Source: Fimbriimonadaceae bacterium (GTDB taxonomy: Bacteria; Armatimonadota; Fimbriimonadia; Fimbriimonadales; Fimbriimonadaceae). Taken from it: a stretch of DNA of 60,930 bases. Where the stretch lies: NCBI GenBank assembly GCA_025934835.1, contig JAICWL010000006.1, positions 1-60,930 of the forward strand, read 5' to 3'. The position numbers and the translations under genes were made by a program. The notes under the pieces were generated by a model. That model made no database searches. It was not told the DNA's origin and worked only from the letters and a program-made list of their open reading frames with translations. Positions 47,401-56,500 of the stretch are shown here, one piece after another (positions within the stretch are counted from its first letter, which is position 1; the number at the start of each line of letters is the position of its first letter).

Positions 47401-49160
47401 TTCGACGCGTCTCGCTGGCGGCCGGAAGCTCGGGTCAGCTCGTGTGGAAGGTGTCTGCGCCCGCCTCGGGCCAAGGCACTTTGACGGCGAAGGCGTGGAT
47501 CGATGGGGGCGCCTCGGACGGGGTCCGAGAAGTTGTTCCGATCGAGCCCCACGGCCGAATGGTGGAAGAAACCGACTCGGGCGAGGTCCATGGGTCCCAG
47601 ACATTGAGGTTCAACTTGCGACCGAACGCCGACCGTAACACGGGCAGGCTGCGGCTGAGCGTGTCTCCCTCCATCGCGTCGGCGATGCTTCGCTCGCTCG
47701 ATGGCCTGGTCGGCTTCCCATACGGGTGCGTGGAGCAAACGATGAGCCGATTCCTGCCCTCGGTTCTCGTGGCGAAAATGCTGGACGACATCCACATGCC
47801 GCAGCCGCAGCTCGTGAAGTCCGTTCCGAAGATCGCCCGAGATGCGGTGGCCAGGCTCTCGAAAATGCGGCACCCGGACGGCGCGTGGGGTTGGTGGACT
47901 TGGGACGAATCCGATCCGTTCATGACGGCGTATGTGCTCGACGGCCTCGACCTTTCCAACAAAGCCGGGTATCGCACGGACGAGATCGACGTAAGTCAGG
48001 CTCTCGAGTGGTCCAAGGATCGGCTCACTTCCAAAAAGAGCTCCACCGATTCGAGCGCGGTCCGCGCCTATCTTGCGTACGACCTGGCCAAATACGGGCA
48101 GAAAGAGATCGCGGCCCGGGTGCTAACGAGCATTATGCGAGCCGGCCTGGACCCCTCGACGGCCGCCTATGCCGCCATGGGCTTCCATGAGCTCGGCTCG
48201 GCGTATGCCTCATCGGAAAAGGACGCTCTGGACGCAATTGTCGCCAAAGCCGAAGGGACAGGGGCTGTCGTCTACTGGCCCAATGGCCCCGATCAATGGG
48301 GAGTGGAGGGAACGGCCGTCCCGCTTCGTGCGCTTGCCACGCTCGATCCGAGCCTGCCGGCCATCCCGCGCGCCGTTCGCTATCTATTGGACAAGAGGAA
48401 GCAGGGCGATATGTGGGATTCGACCCGAGACACGTCCTCGGTCCTCATCGCCCTGACGGCGTATCTGGCGAGAACAGGGGAGGCGGGCCAAACCTCCGAC
48501 GTACGAGTGTCGTTGAATGGCCGCATTGTGAGGGAGCTTCACTTCAGCCCTGCGTCCATCGGCGATCCGGACGCGGTCATCGAGATACCTGTCCAAAGCC
48601 TGACGCTTGGCGAGAACCGAGTGTCGATCGAGTCGAATGGCCGGGCACCGATCTATTACTCGTCGGATCTGGTGCAGTACCCGGTCGAGGCGCAAATCGG
48701 ACAGCTCATCACGGATAGCGGCCCGACGGTTACAAGAAAATACTACGTGCTGGAATCGCAGCGCACTGAATCGGGCGACCTAAAGCTCATGCCGAGCAAG
48801 GACCCGGTAAGCCAGGCGCGCTCCGGCGATATCGTGCAATGCACGCTGACGATCAACACCGCCAGTCCAAAGAACTACATCATGATCGAGGACCCGATCC
48901 CGAGCAATTGCAGGATCGTGGAGCGCCAGGAACCCGGCCTCGACGAGTCTTGGGATTTTTGGTGGTCGGACATCGTGATCCGTGACGACCGCGCCGCATT
49001 CTTCGTGACGATTCTGCCTGCCGGGATCCACCGGATCGTGTACACATTGCGCGCGGAAACCCCGGGCGTCGCTCACGCCCTTCCGACGGTGATCTCTAAC
49101 ATGTACGACTCCAGCGATCGGGGGTCGTCGGGCGAGAATCTATTCGAGGTGACGCCTTGA
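44469..49160 (+). CDS. Bacterial alpha-2-macroglobulin with thioester
   Basis: A 1563-residue periplasmic protease-trap protein. A signal peptide (ALSLFAALVLCAVLLGFG, no lipobox) is followed by a carboxypeptidase-like beta domain (about 30-115), MG domains, an MG2 segment with YTDRPVYKPGDLIRFKSIVR, the A2M domain (FWMPDVMTDSSGTARIQVPL), a thioester domain with GCVEQ (Cys1087, Gln1090), helical toroid repeats and a C-terminal receptor-binding-like domain. The intact CxEQ implies a covalent protease-trapping thioester. In many bacteria the partner is PbpC. Here the flanking genes are a polytopic protein and VanW, with 4-base overlaps on both sides. It is probably envelope defence, which is inferred. 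Confidence 0.93.
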   Translation: MNARALSLFAALVLCAVLLGFGVTQETPVGGVLGSVTMKENGAPLVGAMVTFSSVAEGEGQSWTRTVRTDDRGTFALHEVPAGLYRLSASAKAHELKETTVSINEGSPTPLDLQLAPKERYLKLYASQRVFTPDESPRVEVHGFVNADDLSVEAYKLDPQAIASHGGLSETLSPLAHPEYGRTLKVSSVASKVAALSHRILKKDAEGTFVEDLDVPKLGEGLYWVQCEGGGASAGTYLNITKIALVTKSYGDQALCYVSDVRNGSPIMGATILCQGKSALERKGTTNADGLAQVSLGSTSPVTVVAVAGRSAALCGFYSNGDDNDRSDPNIRIFTYTDRPVYKPGDLIRFKSIVRRLQGSDYRLPGSGTAKVEVKDPEGNLLQTLDLQVTAHGAFNGSFSTSPEAAPGGYQIVTKAFGGEDTYYVPIASYRKPEFTISVKPSQPYFILGDKASATIECAYYFGGPVAGAKVHVSVFRSPHWSDMLGDEEGAGMAEQPDDSEGFQGGEFSQKLDTTTDAAGRAVVTFDTKAKNDPNELPSDYDYTIEASVTEAAGKFFSGQGVIKVVRASFSLDIQLSQYVVQPGEGATVTVATMSHDTPPKPVPNRDVELQVGSETWTNDVRHFSPSQTLRARTGPDGLAKFQLNGTTAGSMALRALATDDQGHDVTAADYIYVEGGTPRQGPKPGNLELVLDRKTYSVGSSAKAMIQCDRPGGSALVCVQADKVLYSRVVLLATGSTTIDIPVAKSFAPNAYVSVAYVRGKQFLEADKSLVVNLGERKLSVQVVSDRPTVKPGETVGVTVRTLDAQGQGVPADVSLAVVDASIYAIHPDRTDIIGALYPKRSNDVQTNYSFPEIYLDGGDKGGANIPVRSKFLDTAFWMPDVMTDSSGTARIQVPLPDNLTEWRATAVGATDESAVGMATTSFKARKDLMVRIEAPTFLVQQDERNVVVAVTNDTPNSADVHVRLDAEGIVADGDKLRRVSLAAGSSGQLVWKVSAPASGQGTLTAKAWIDGGASDGVREVVPIEPHGRMVEETDSGEVHGSQTLRFNLRPNADRNTGRLRLSVSPSIASAMLRSLDGLVGFPYGCVEQTMSRFLPSVLVAKMLDDIHMPQPQLVKSVPKIARDAVARLSKMRHPDGAWGWWTWDESDPFMTAYVLDGLDLSNKAGYRTDEIDVSQALEWSKDRLTSKKSSTDSSAVRAYLAYDLAKYGQKEIAARVLTSIMRAGLDPSTAAYAAMGFHELGSAYASSEKDALDAIVAKAEGTGAVVYWPNGPDQWGVEGTAVPLRALATLDPSLPAIPRAVRYLLDKRKQGDMWDSTRDTSSVLIALTAYLARTGEAGQTSDVRVSLNGRIVRELHFSPASIGDPDAVIEIPVQSLTLGENRVSIESNGRAPIYYSSDLVQYPVEAQIGQLITDSGPTVTRKYYVLESQRTESGDLKLMPSKDPVSQARSGDIVQCTLTINTASPKNYIMIEDPIPSNCRIVERQEPGLDESWDFWWSDIVIRDDRAAFFVTILPAGIHRIVYTLRAETPGVAHALPTVISNMYDSSDRGSSGENLFEVTP

Positions 49161-49900
49161 AGTTCCAGCGCGTCTTGCATGCTCTCGGAGGGGCGGCAGT
49201 GCTCGCCATCGGCGGAGTTGCGTTCCAGCAGCTCCCCCGGGAGCGGGAGATCGGCTCCTATTGCACGTCGCTCAATGGCCGCACGATCTCGCAGCGTCAC
49301 AACGCTTACTTGTCTCTCCTTCGACTGAAGGGGGATATCATTCCGCCCGGCAGTCTCTTCTCGTTCAACGAAAGGGTGGGCTCGTTCTCGCGAGACGAGG
49401 GGTACCGGAAAGCACCAGTTAGCTACAACGGCCAGCTCATCTCGGATTGGGGTGGCGGCGTTTGCCAGACTTCGACCACGCTCTACAACGCGGTGCTTCT
49501 AGCCGGCATGAAGATCATCGAGCGCCATCGTCACCGGTTTGCGCCGTCGTACATCACTCCTGGACGGGATGCGGCCGTTGCGTTCAGCAATATTGACCTC
49601 CGGTTCGTCAATCCATACGATTTCCCGGTGCGCATCGAAGGAGACCTCGTTGGAGACGACCTGCGCCTCTCTATCGTTGCCTCGCACGATCTTCCAGTTC
49701 GACCGCAAGTGGTGGCGAGGATCGACCAGGTAAGCGCTCCTCAGGAGTTCGATCTCGGCGCCCAGCACGGACGCGCGCGAGTGAGGAATACGGGCAAGAT
49801 CGGGTGCCATGTGACCGTACTGAGATTCACCGGCGGGCGAGAGGAGCTGATTTCCACCGATACCTATCCTCCGATGGCGAGAGTCGTGCAATACCGCTAG
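49157..49900 (+). CDS. VanW family protein
   Basis: A 247-residue protein with a hydrophobic N-terminal segment (VLHALGGAAVLAIGGVAF, signal or anchor). The VanW domain (about 37-160) contains NAYLSLLRLKGDIIPPGSLF, FSFNERVGSFSRDEGYR, GGGVCQTSTTLYNAVLLAG and FSNIDLRFVNPYDFPVRIE (split here). VanW proteins are linked to cell-wall biology but have no clear known activity. The start is a TTG sharing bases with the A2M TGA stop. The coupling with A2M suggests one envelope function. Confidence 0.9.
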   Translation: MKFQRVLHALGGAAVLAIGGVAFQQLPREREIGSYCTSLNGRTISQRHNAYLSLLRLKGDIIPPGSLFSFNERVGSFSRDEGYRKAPVSYNGQLISDWGGGVCQTSTTLYNAVLLAGMKIIERHRHRFAPSYITPGRDAAVAFSNIDLRFVNPYDFPVRIEGDLVGDDLRLSIVASHDLPVRPQVVARIDQVSAPQEFDLGAQHGRARVRNTGKIGCHVTVLRFTGGREELISTDTYPPMARVVQYR

Positions 49901-49903
49901 GCT

Positions 49904-50848
49904 TCAGTCTGTGCTGCCCGGGCGCTGGAAAATAGCGCCCACCGCCACCGCAACCACCAGCAGCGTACCGATCACGGCGAGCTGATATTCCTGGGTGACG
50001 TTGGCCACACCCATGCCTATCCGCAATACCGCGAGCACGAGCAACGCGAGCGCGGTGCCGAGAATCGAACCTGAGCCCCCGAAGATGCTCGCCCCGCCGA
50101 GTACGACGGCCGTAATTGCGTCCAGCTCCATCCCCTTTGCGGAATCGAACCTCGCAACACCCAGTCGTGCGGCGACGAGAAGGCCGCCCATACCGGCAAA
50201 CGCCCCCGAAAGGATGAACGAGAGGGTGACGACGCGCCCGGATGGAACTCCCGAGAACACCGCGGCCCGCTCATTGGTACCGACCGAATAGATCCATCGG
50301 CCCAAGACGGTTCGCCCGAGAAGCACTGCGCTAGCGGCTGCCATGAGTGCAAGCAGGATGAGGGAATAGGGGACGGGCGTTCCGAAAGCCGTTGCGTTGC
50401 CGAAACTTGCAAAGTCGGTTGGCAGACGTATCGAGGCCGGGCCAAGGAGCACTTCCGCGACCCCGCGATAGATCGCCATCGTAGCGAGGGTGACGAGGAC
50501 GGACGAGAGCCTGAGCTTCGAGACGACGATGCCATTGAACACACCAAGAAGCGCGCCGAACGCGATGCCCGCCGGCCATGCCCAACCAACGGGCATGCCT
50601 ATCGATAGGAGCTTCGCCACGACTCCCGCGGTAAGTGCCACCGAGGATCCGACCGAAAGATCGATGTTCCCGCTTACGATCACGAACGTCATGCCGAGCG
50701 AGACCAGGCCCGTTTCGACGTAGATTCTCGAGGACCCGAGGAGGTATCCGGTGTCAAGGAAATACGGCGAGAGCATCGCCCCGGCGGCAATCGCGAGCAC
50801 CAGAAGCACCGCAGGAATCGCTTCCGCCCGGTGCAGCACTCGGATCAA
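49904..50848 (-). CDS. Ribose-type sugar ABC transporter permease 2
   Basis: A BPD_transp_2/RbsC-family permease of about 314 residues with eight to ten TM segments. VIVSGNIDLSVGSSVALTAG, YSVGTNERAAVFSGV and ITAVVLGGASIFGGSGSILG are typical. The start is the TTG at 50848, sharing bases with the TGA of the first permease; GGAGG lies a few bases before it. An open frame continues to 50941 but would add sequence unlike a permease. It is the last gene of the rhamnosidase operon. No binding-protein gene follows. Confidence 0.9.
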   Translation of the reverse strand: MIRVLHRAEAIPAVLLVLAIAAGAMLSPYFLDTGYLLGSSRIYVETGLVSLGMTFVIVSGNIDLSVGSSVALTAGVVAKLLSIGMPVGWAWPAGIAFGALLGVFNGIVVSKLRLSSVLVTLATMAIYRGVAEVLLGPASIRLPTDFASFGNATAFGTPVPYSLILLALMAAASAVLLGRTVLGRWIYSVGTNERAAVFSGVPSGRVVTLSFILSGAFAGMGGLLVAARLGVARFDSAKGMELDAITAVVLGGASIFGGSGSILGTALALLVLAVLRIGMGVANVTQEYQLAVIGTLLVVAVAVGAIFQRPGSTD

Positions 50849-51828
50849 CGTGCCTCCGTCGCACGGCGCAATACGCGCTGCACGGCGCCATCGAGCACGA
50901 GCGCCAAAAGAATCACCACTCCGTAGGCGAGCGTCTGCCACGTGGCCGAAATGCCGAGAACCGCCAAGGCTACGTTAATCACCGAGAGCAGAAGGCAGCC
51001 CAGGAAAACTCCGAGCACCGAACCCGAGCCGCCGAACACGTTGACACCGCCGATCACGACTGCCGCAATGACGGTGAGCTCGAAGCCGAGCCCCGCGGTT
51101 CCGGGGTTCACGAAACCGTAGCGCGAAGCGTACAGAACCCCGGCGAGCCCTGAAAGTGCCCCGCAGGCGCAGTACACAGCCATTAGCGTGCGGGGAAGGG
51201 AAATGCCGCGCAGCTTCGCAGCGGCGGGATTGCTTCCAATCGCGAAAACATTTCGGCCGAAGCGCGTCGACCGGAGAACTGCTGCGGCGAGGGCAGCGAC
51301 AACCAACGCGATGAGAAGCAACCAAGAAATCGTCGCTCCGCCGATTTGGACTGGGCCGGACATCGACCAGTCTGTTAGCGCCGGAGGAATGGTGTTCGAA
51401 TCCACCTGTACGCCGTGGCTTACGATGAACACTAGCCCGCGGAAGGCGCTCAGGGTTCCAAGCGTCGCAATGATCGGAGGTACTCGGGCCCAGGCGACGA
51501 GCGCGCCGTTTACAGCGCCCAAAGCCAGACCGATGCCCAGTCCGAGCAGCGCTGCCAACTCCACGTTCATCCCCGGATTGGACCGCAGTGCCATTCCTAC
51601 GACGATCCCAGAGAAGCCCAAAATCGATCCGACTGAGACGTCGATTCCCCTCGTGACAATCACGAGCATCTCTCCGACGCCGACTACGAGCAAGAGGGGG
51701 ATCCATAGCAGGACGCTGTTGAGAGAAGTTGGGTCGAGGAACCTATGATCACGTCCGACGACCGCGATGACCACAACCGCCAGAAGTGCAATCGTGCCGA
51801 ATTCGCGACGCCAGCCGAGCTTGGGCAC
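50845..51828 (-). CDS. Ribose-type sugar ABC transporter permease 1
   Basis: A 327-residue RbsC-family permease with about ten TM segments. VIVTRGIDVSVGSILGFSG, FAIGSNPAAAKLRGI and VIAAVVIGGVNVFGGSGSVLG are the family blocks. The GTG start directly follows the ATPase stop, so translation is coupled. Two different permeases suggest a heterodimeric channel, as in rhizobial rhamnose transporters (RhaP/RhaQ). Rhamnose or a rhamnoside is the likely substrate because of the upstream GH78 gene, but this is inference. Confidence 0.9.
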   Translation of the reverse strand: MPKLGWRREFGTIALLAVVVIAVVGRDHRFLDPTSLNSVLLWIPLLLVVGVGEMLVIVTRGIDVSVGSILGFSGIVVGMALRSNPGMNVELAALLGLGIGLALGAVNGALVAWARVPPIIATLGTLSAFRGLVFIVSHGVQVDSNTIPPALTDWSMSGPVQIGGATISWLLLIALVVAALAAAVLRSTRFGRNVFAIGSNPAAAKLRGISLPRTLMAVYCACGALSGLAGVLYASRYGFVNPGTAGLGFELTVIAAVVIGGVNVFGGSGSVLGVFLGCLLLSVINVALAVLGISATWQTLAYGVVILLALVLDGAVQRVLRRATEAR

Positions 51829-53325
51829 CTAAGTCGTCCCCCCCGCCGCGGCCAGCATGACCGACTCGGCCGACGCCTCTGGGCCAGGGATCTCACAGAC
51901 CATCCTCCCTTGGCGCATCACCAGGATGCGGTCGCTCATCGAGAGCACTTCGGGGAGATCGGAAGAGATCATCAGGATCGCTATCCCGCTGTTCGCGAGG
52001 TCCCTCATGACGCGGTGGACCTCCGCCTTCGCGCCGATATCTACGCCGCGCGTCGGCTCATCTACAATCAGCACCGAGGGCTGCGTAGCGAGCCATTTCG
52101 CCAGCACAACCTTTTGCTGGTTGCCGCCGGAGAGCTCACGGACTGGCTGCGCCACACTGCGCATCGCAGTCCGCAGTCTCTGAGCGTACTCGCTCGCGAG
52201 GGCGTTTTCGCGCTTCTCGTTCAGCCAACCAGTTGGAAATAACTTGGGAAGCAGGGCCAGAGACGAATTACGAGAGACGCTTTGGGGAAGGAGGAGGCCG
52301 TCGTGCTGCCGATCTTCGGGCGACATCGCGATGCCGGCCCGAATGGCGTCCCTGGGGCTGCGAATCCTCGTCGGCTTCGAGCGCACGAGCACGTCGCCGG
52401 AATCGATCGGCCGAGCGCCGAAGATCGCTTCCGCGAGTTCGGTGCGTCCCGCTCCGACGAGCCCAGCGAGACCGACGATTTCGCCTGCCCGCAATGTGAA
52501 GTCGATGTTCTGAAAGGCGCCTCGAAGAGTAAGGCCGCGAACTTCGAGGAGTGCTTCGCCCGGCTCCCGCTCGCTGGGAAACCCCAGGCTCTCGACGCTT
52601 CGGCCCACCATCATGTGAACCACCTCTCCAACGTTCGTGTCGGATATCTTCCGCTCGCCAATCTTCGCTCCGTCTCGCAGGACGGTGACGCGATCACAAA
52701 TCTCGAAAATCTCTTCGAGCCTATGGCTCACGAACGCGATGGCGCATCCCGAGTCGCGCAGCCTGCGCACGATGCCAAAAAGTTGGGCCACCTCATTCGG
52801 GGTGATAGAGGCCGTTGTTTCGTCCATTATCAGCACGCGGGCATCATGTGAGAGCGCCGCGGCGAGCTCCACCATCTGCTGGTCGGCGATTGAGAGTCCG
52901 CGAACGAGCGCATCGGGGCGCAGGCGGACACCCAAAGAATCGAGCAGCGCTTGAGCTTTACGTCTCATCTCGGCCCAGCTCATCAGGCCCAAAGCGCCTG
53001 TCGGCTGATGTCCGATGAACACGTTCTCGGCAACACTCAGGTCTGGGAAGGTAAGCGGTTCTTGATGGATAAGCGCGATACCCTTCGAAAGGGCATCTTT
53101 GGGGCTTGTCGGCCCGGGGGCCACCCCGCCGACCCTGACCTCGCCAGATGTGGGCTGGACGACACCCGCGATGACTTTGCCGAGGGTGCTTTTTCCCGCA
53201 CCGTTCTCGCCGACGAGCCCGTGCACCTCGCCGGGCCCCAATGCGATGTCGACTCCCTTCAGGGCTTCGGTGCTTCCGAACCGAACGACGATGCCCTCGG
53301 CTTCGACCAGGGGACCCGGAATCAC
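51829..53325 (-). CDS. Sugar ABC transporter ATP-binding protein (RbsA/MglA type)
   Basis: About 498 residues from the GTG at 53325, with two ABC domains as in RbsA/MglA. The first has Walker A GLVGENGAGKSTL, signature LSIADQQMVELAAAL and Walker B VLIMDETTASI. The second has the degenerate Walker A GLVGAGRTELAE, signature LSGGNQQKVVLAKWL and VLIVDEPTRGVD. The start overlaps the GH78 stop (GTGA). A longer frame to 53505 reads through arginine-rich sequence inside the GH78 gene and is rejected. It powers the two permeases. Confidence 0.92.
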   Translation of the reverse strand: MIPGPLVEAEGIVVRFGSTEALKGVDIALGPGEVHGLVGENGAGKSTLGKVIAGVVQPTSGEVRVGGVAPGPTSPKDALSKGIALIHQEPLTFPDLSVAENVFIGHQPTGALGLMSWAEMRRKAQALLDSLGVRLRPDALVRGLSIADQQMVELAAALSHDARVLIMDETTASITPNEVAQLFGIVRRLRDSGCAIAFVSHRLEEIFEICDRVTVLRDGAKIGERKISDTNVGEVVHMMVGRSVESLGFPSEREPGEALLEVRGLTLRGAFQNIDFTLRAGEIVGLAGLVGAGRTELAEAIFGARPIDSGDVLVRSKPTRIRSPRDAIRAGIAMSPEDRQHDGLLLPQSVSRNSSLALLPKLFPTGWLNEKRENALASEYAQRLRTAMRSVAQPVRELSGGNQQKVVLAKWLATQPSVLIVDEPTRGVDIGAKAEVHRVMRDLANSGIAILMISSDLPEVLSMSDRILVMRQGRMVCEIPGPEASAESVMLAAAGGTT

Positions 53326-56300
53326 TTCGGGGACACGAATCGGTAGCTCCCGCTTCCCACCTCGAAAAAGGCCAACCCGCCTTCGGTGCGCAGAAGCTTT
53401 CCGCCCGTGGCCGTTATGGCGCCTGCGGTGGGAACGACGACGAGAGCGCTTGTGTTCGGCGGCACGACGACGTTCAGTTCGAAATGCCCCTTCGCGCGTT
53501 TCCATGAGCTGGAGATGCGCCCGTGAACTGATTCAAGCGCCGCTTTTGCCCACGATATCGCGGGGTCCATTCTGGGGTGAATGACGAATCGCTTGTAGCC
53601 GGGCTGTGAAGGATCCAGGTCGATGCCGCCAACATCACTGTACATCCACTGACCGATCGCGCCAAACGCGTAGTGGTTGAACGAATTCATGCCGGGATCT
53701 TCGAACCCTTTGTCGGGCGTCCATCCGTCCCACCGCTCCCACATCGTAGTCGCCCCGTTCTTCACTTCGAATCCCCACGAGGGGTAGGTGTCGCTCGTCA
53801 GGAGCTTGTAGGCGATGTCCGATCTGCCGATCGAGCTTAGGACCGGCGCCAAGTAGCCGGTGCCGACGAACCCTGTCGAGAGATGCATTTTGCGGTCTTC
53901 TATCTTTCGCACCAATCGGTCGGCAGCAGCCTGGCGCAGCGTGGAAGGCAGGAGATCGAACCATAGGGCAAGAACATAGTCGGTCTGGCTGTCACCTTGG
54001 ATGAAGCCGTCGTCTCGGACGTAAGCTCTCTGGAACGCGGCTTTGATTTGCTCGAAAAGCGAGGTGTAGGCTTCCGCTTCCTGCTGCTTGCCTAGCGCGG
54101 TGGAGATGCGGGCCATTAGGTCCGCGTCGTGCGCGAAGTACGCCGTCGCCAGCACCGGGGCAGGTGTCGGGTCGTTGACGTTCAGCCAGTCACCGAAATT
54201 GTTGTTCGACCGCTTCACCCAAAGATGGTCCGGGTTCGCAGAGTCGATGTAGTGCACCCAGGAGGCCATGGCGTCGTAGCGCCTTTCCAAGAGTCGCTTG
54301 TCGCCGTAGCATTGATAAATCGTCCAAGGCACGATCACCCCGGCGTCGCCCCAGGCGGGCGCTCCATCCGCCGGGTCGCCGACGCGAGGCGACACATCCG
54401 AGAATCCGCCATCGCTTGACTGAGCGTCGACGACATCTTGGGTCCACTTCGTGTGGAACGACTCGACATCGTTGTTGAAGCACGCTGTGCGAACGAAGAT
54501 CTGGGCGTCGCCCATCCAGCCAAGTCGCTCGTCCCGCTGGGGACAGTCGGTGGGAACTTCGAGGTAATTGCCGCGCTGGCCCCACAGAATATTGTGTTGG
54601 ATGCTGTTGACGAGTGAGGAGCTGCACTCGAAGGTGCCCGTCTGGGGCGAGTCAGTCCCGACTACAATTCCGGTAACCGCATCGAGCTTCGGCACACCCG
54701 GGAATCCTGTCAGCTCAACGTATCGAAAGCCGTGGAACGTGAATGTAGGCTCGTAGGTTTCGACGCCGTTGCCACTGAGCGTATAGCTGTCGGTGGCGAG
54801 CGCATGGCGCAGATTGGTCGTATAGGCCGTGCCGTCCGGATTCAACATCTCTGCGTGGCGGATCAAAATGGTAGCGCCTCGCGGTCCCGAGACCTTAAGG
54901 CGCACGTGGCCCACCATGTTCTGGCCGAGGTCGAAGACCCACACTCCAGGCTTCGGCTGACTCAGAGCTTTTGCGGGGAGTGTTGCGAGCACGCGGACGG
55001 ACGGGTCCATCTGGGAGACGAGCCGGCTGCCATTAACCGACAGCGTGTATGGAGTCTTCCAACTCGTGTCGTCGAAGCCTGCGGTCGCCCAGCCGCGTTG
55101 AGTGTCTCGCGCATCGTAGGTCTCACCCATATACAAGTCGTTCTGGAGGATCGGCCCGCCGCCCGCTCTCCACGATCCGTCGGTGGAGATCGTCTCGGAC
55201 GTCCCGTCGGAATAGGTGATCTCGAGCTGGGCTAGCCCTTTATCAATTCGGCCGTATTGGTTTCGGCCCGCCCACGCGATATTTCCGGAGTACCACCCGT
55301 CTCCCACGATTAATCCAAGCGCGTGTGCGCCCGCGCCAAGCGCACGGGTGACGTCGTATGTTTGGTACTGGATTCGCCTGTTGTAATCCGTCCAGCCTGG
55401 CCGCAGCAGATCCGAGCCGACTTTACGGCCGTCCAGATACAGCTCGTAAAGTCCACGGGCGCTGGCATACACCCGCGCCCTCGCTACGGCTTTATCGACG
55501 GAAAAACGCTTACGGAAGTAGGCCGCCCGGTCCGGAGGCACGATCGGGCGCACCAAACCCCAGGGCTTCATGCCAACCGGGCCGAGCACTTTCGGCAGCT
55601 TCCAGGGGCCGCTGGGCGAGGAGGCCGCCTGCCAATCGTGCGGGCTGTCGAGACGTTGCCCGCTTCCATCCGTGAATTTCACTTCGCCAAGCACGGCCAG
55701 CCCGGCGGGGCCCTTGTCGTTCGTGGCTTTGATTTCTACCGTATTCTCTCCTGGGTGCAGGGACTGGCCTATCGGCACGACGGTGTAGTTCGAGAAGCCG
55801 TCGCCGTGCGCGATCTCCGTGCCGTTCACCAAAACAGTGAAGTGATCGTCTACGAGAACCCGCAACTGCGCGAGGTCGATCCTTTGGCCTCCGGGCACAA
55901 GCACGCGGGCCCGAAACCACCTGCTACCGCTGGGAGCCTCCTTCGCTGGGTCACCTTCGTCGGTCCACATCCAGTTAGCCAATGAGTCCGACCGTTCCAG
56001 GGGATCCGGGCTAGATGAGATCCACTGCGCATTCCAGTCCGATGGCTCGAGGAGCCCTTCTTCGAACACCGAGCTCTGGCTGTATGGCGACGCATGCCCG
56101 GTTTGGTCCCAGATCTTCACGCGCCAATAAACTCGGTCGCGACTCCGCAACGGGCGGCCGGCATACACCACCTGCGTGGAGTCGTCGGAGGCAACCGTGC
56201 CGCTATCCCAGAAGTCCGCTGGTCCGTTCGGCTTGGATGAGCAGAGCACTTGATAGGCCGTTTGGGTCATGTTCGGTGCACTCGAAAGATCGATCCACGA

Positions 56301-56444
56301 CAGCCGAGGTGCTGTTTCGCCAATGCCGAGCGGTGAAACCAAGGATTCGCATCGGAGGCGGGTGGCGCCGAGCGATCCGAACCCGGAGCTGGCGCAAAAC
56401 AGCGTGAACAAACCGACGAATAGCGGGCAAACATAACGAACCAT
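53322..56444 (-). CDS. Secreted alpha-L-rhamnosidase, GH78
   Basis: A 1040-residue GH78 enzyme that removes terminal alpha-L-rhamnose from pectin-like or flavonoid glycosides. A signal peptide (MVRYVCPLFVGLFTLFCASS) starts at the ATG at 56444. A frame to 56576 is open but gives an unlikely N-terminus. Bac_rhamnosid beta domains, an embedded carbohydrate-binding-like insert (about 130-290) and an (alpha/alpha)6 barrel with YLEVPTDCPQRDERLGWMGD follow. GYKRFVIHPRMDP is a C-terminal family block. Its stop overlaps the ATPase start by 4 bases, tying hydrolysis to uptake. The signal peptide points to an extracytoplasmic location. Confidence 0.92.
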   Translation of the reverse strand: MVRYVCPLFVGLFTLFCASSGFGSLGATRLRCESLVSPLGIGETAPRLSWIDLSSAPNMTQTAYQVLCSSKPNGPADFWDSGTVASDDSTQVVYAGRPLRSRDRVYWRVKIWDQTGHASPYSQSSVFEEGLLEPSDWNAQWISSSPDPLERSDSLANWMWTDEGDPAKEAPSGSRWFRARVLVPGGQRIDLAQLRVLVDDHFTVLVNGTEIAHGDGFSNYTVVPIGQSLHPGENTVEIKATNDKGPAGLAVLGEVKFTDGSGQRLDSPHDWQAASSPSGPWKLPKVLGPVGMKPWGLVRPIVPPDRAAYFRKRFSVDKAVARARVYASARGLYELYLDGRKVGSDLLRPGWTDYNRRIQYQTYDVTRALGAGAHALGLIVGDGWYSGNIAWAGRNQYGRIDKGLAQLEITYSDGTSETISTDGSWRAGGGPILQNDLYMGETYDARDTQRGWATAGFDDTSWKTPYTLSVNGSRLVSQMDPSVRVLATLPAKALSQPKPGVWVFDLGQNMVGHVRLKVSGPRGATILIRHAEMLNPDGTAYTTNLRHALATDSYTLSGNGVETYEPTFTFHGFRYVELTGFPGVPKLDAVTGIVVGTDSPQTGTFECSSSLVNSIQHNILWGQRGNYLEVPTDCPQRDERLGWMGDAQIFVRTACFNNDVESFHTKWTQDVVDAQSSDGGFSDVSPRVGDPADGAPAWGDAGVIVPWTIYQCYGDKRLLERRYDAMASWVHYIDSANPDHLWVKRSNNNFGDWLNVNDPTPAPVLATAYFAHDADLMARISTALGKQQEAEAYTSLFEQIKAAFQRAYVRDDGFIQGDSQTDYVLALWFDLLPSTLRQAAADRLVRKIEDRKMHLSTGFVGTGYLAPVLSSIGRSDIAYKLLTSDTYPSWGFEVKNGATTMWERWDGWTPDKGFEDPGMNSFNHYAFGAIGQWMYSDVGGIDLDPSQPGYKRFVIHPRMDPAISWAKAALESVHGRISSSWKRAKGHFELNVVVPPNTSALVVVPTAGAITATGGKLLRTEGGLAFFEVGSGSYRFVSPK

Positions 56445-56500
56445 GAGCGCCTCTAGTTTGCCAGAAGCGTCCAGCAGGATTGGCCCATAATCTGGGCTCC

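Noticed and set aside
46809..47873. 354-codon minus-strand open frame inside the A2M gene
   Set aside because: Arg/His-rich translation without domains, antisense to the well-supported A2M domain and approach to the thioester.
53325..53505. N-terminal extension of the sugar ABC ATPase
   Set aside because: Arg/His-rich residues come from reading the GH78 gene in another frame; the GTG at 53325 fits the family start.
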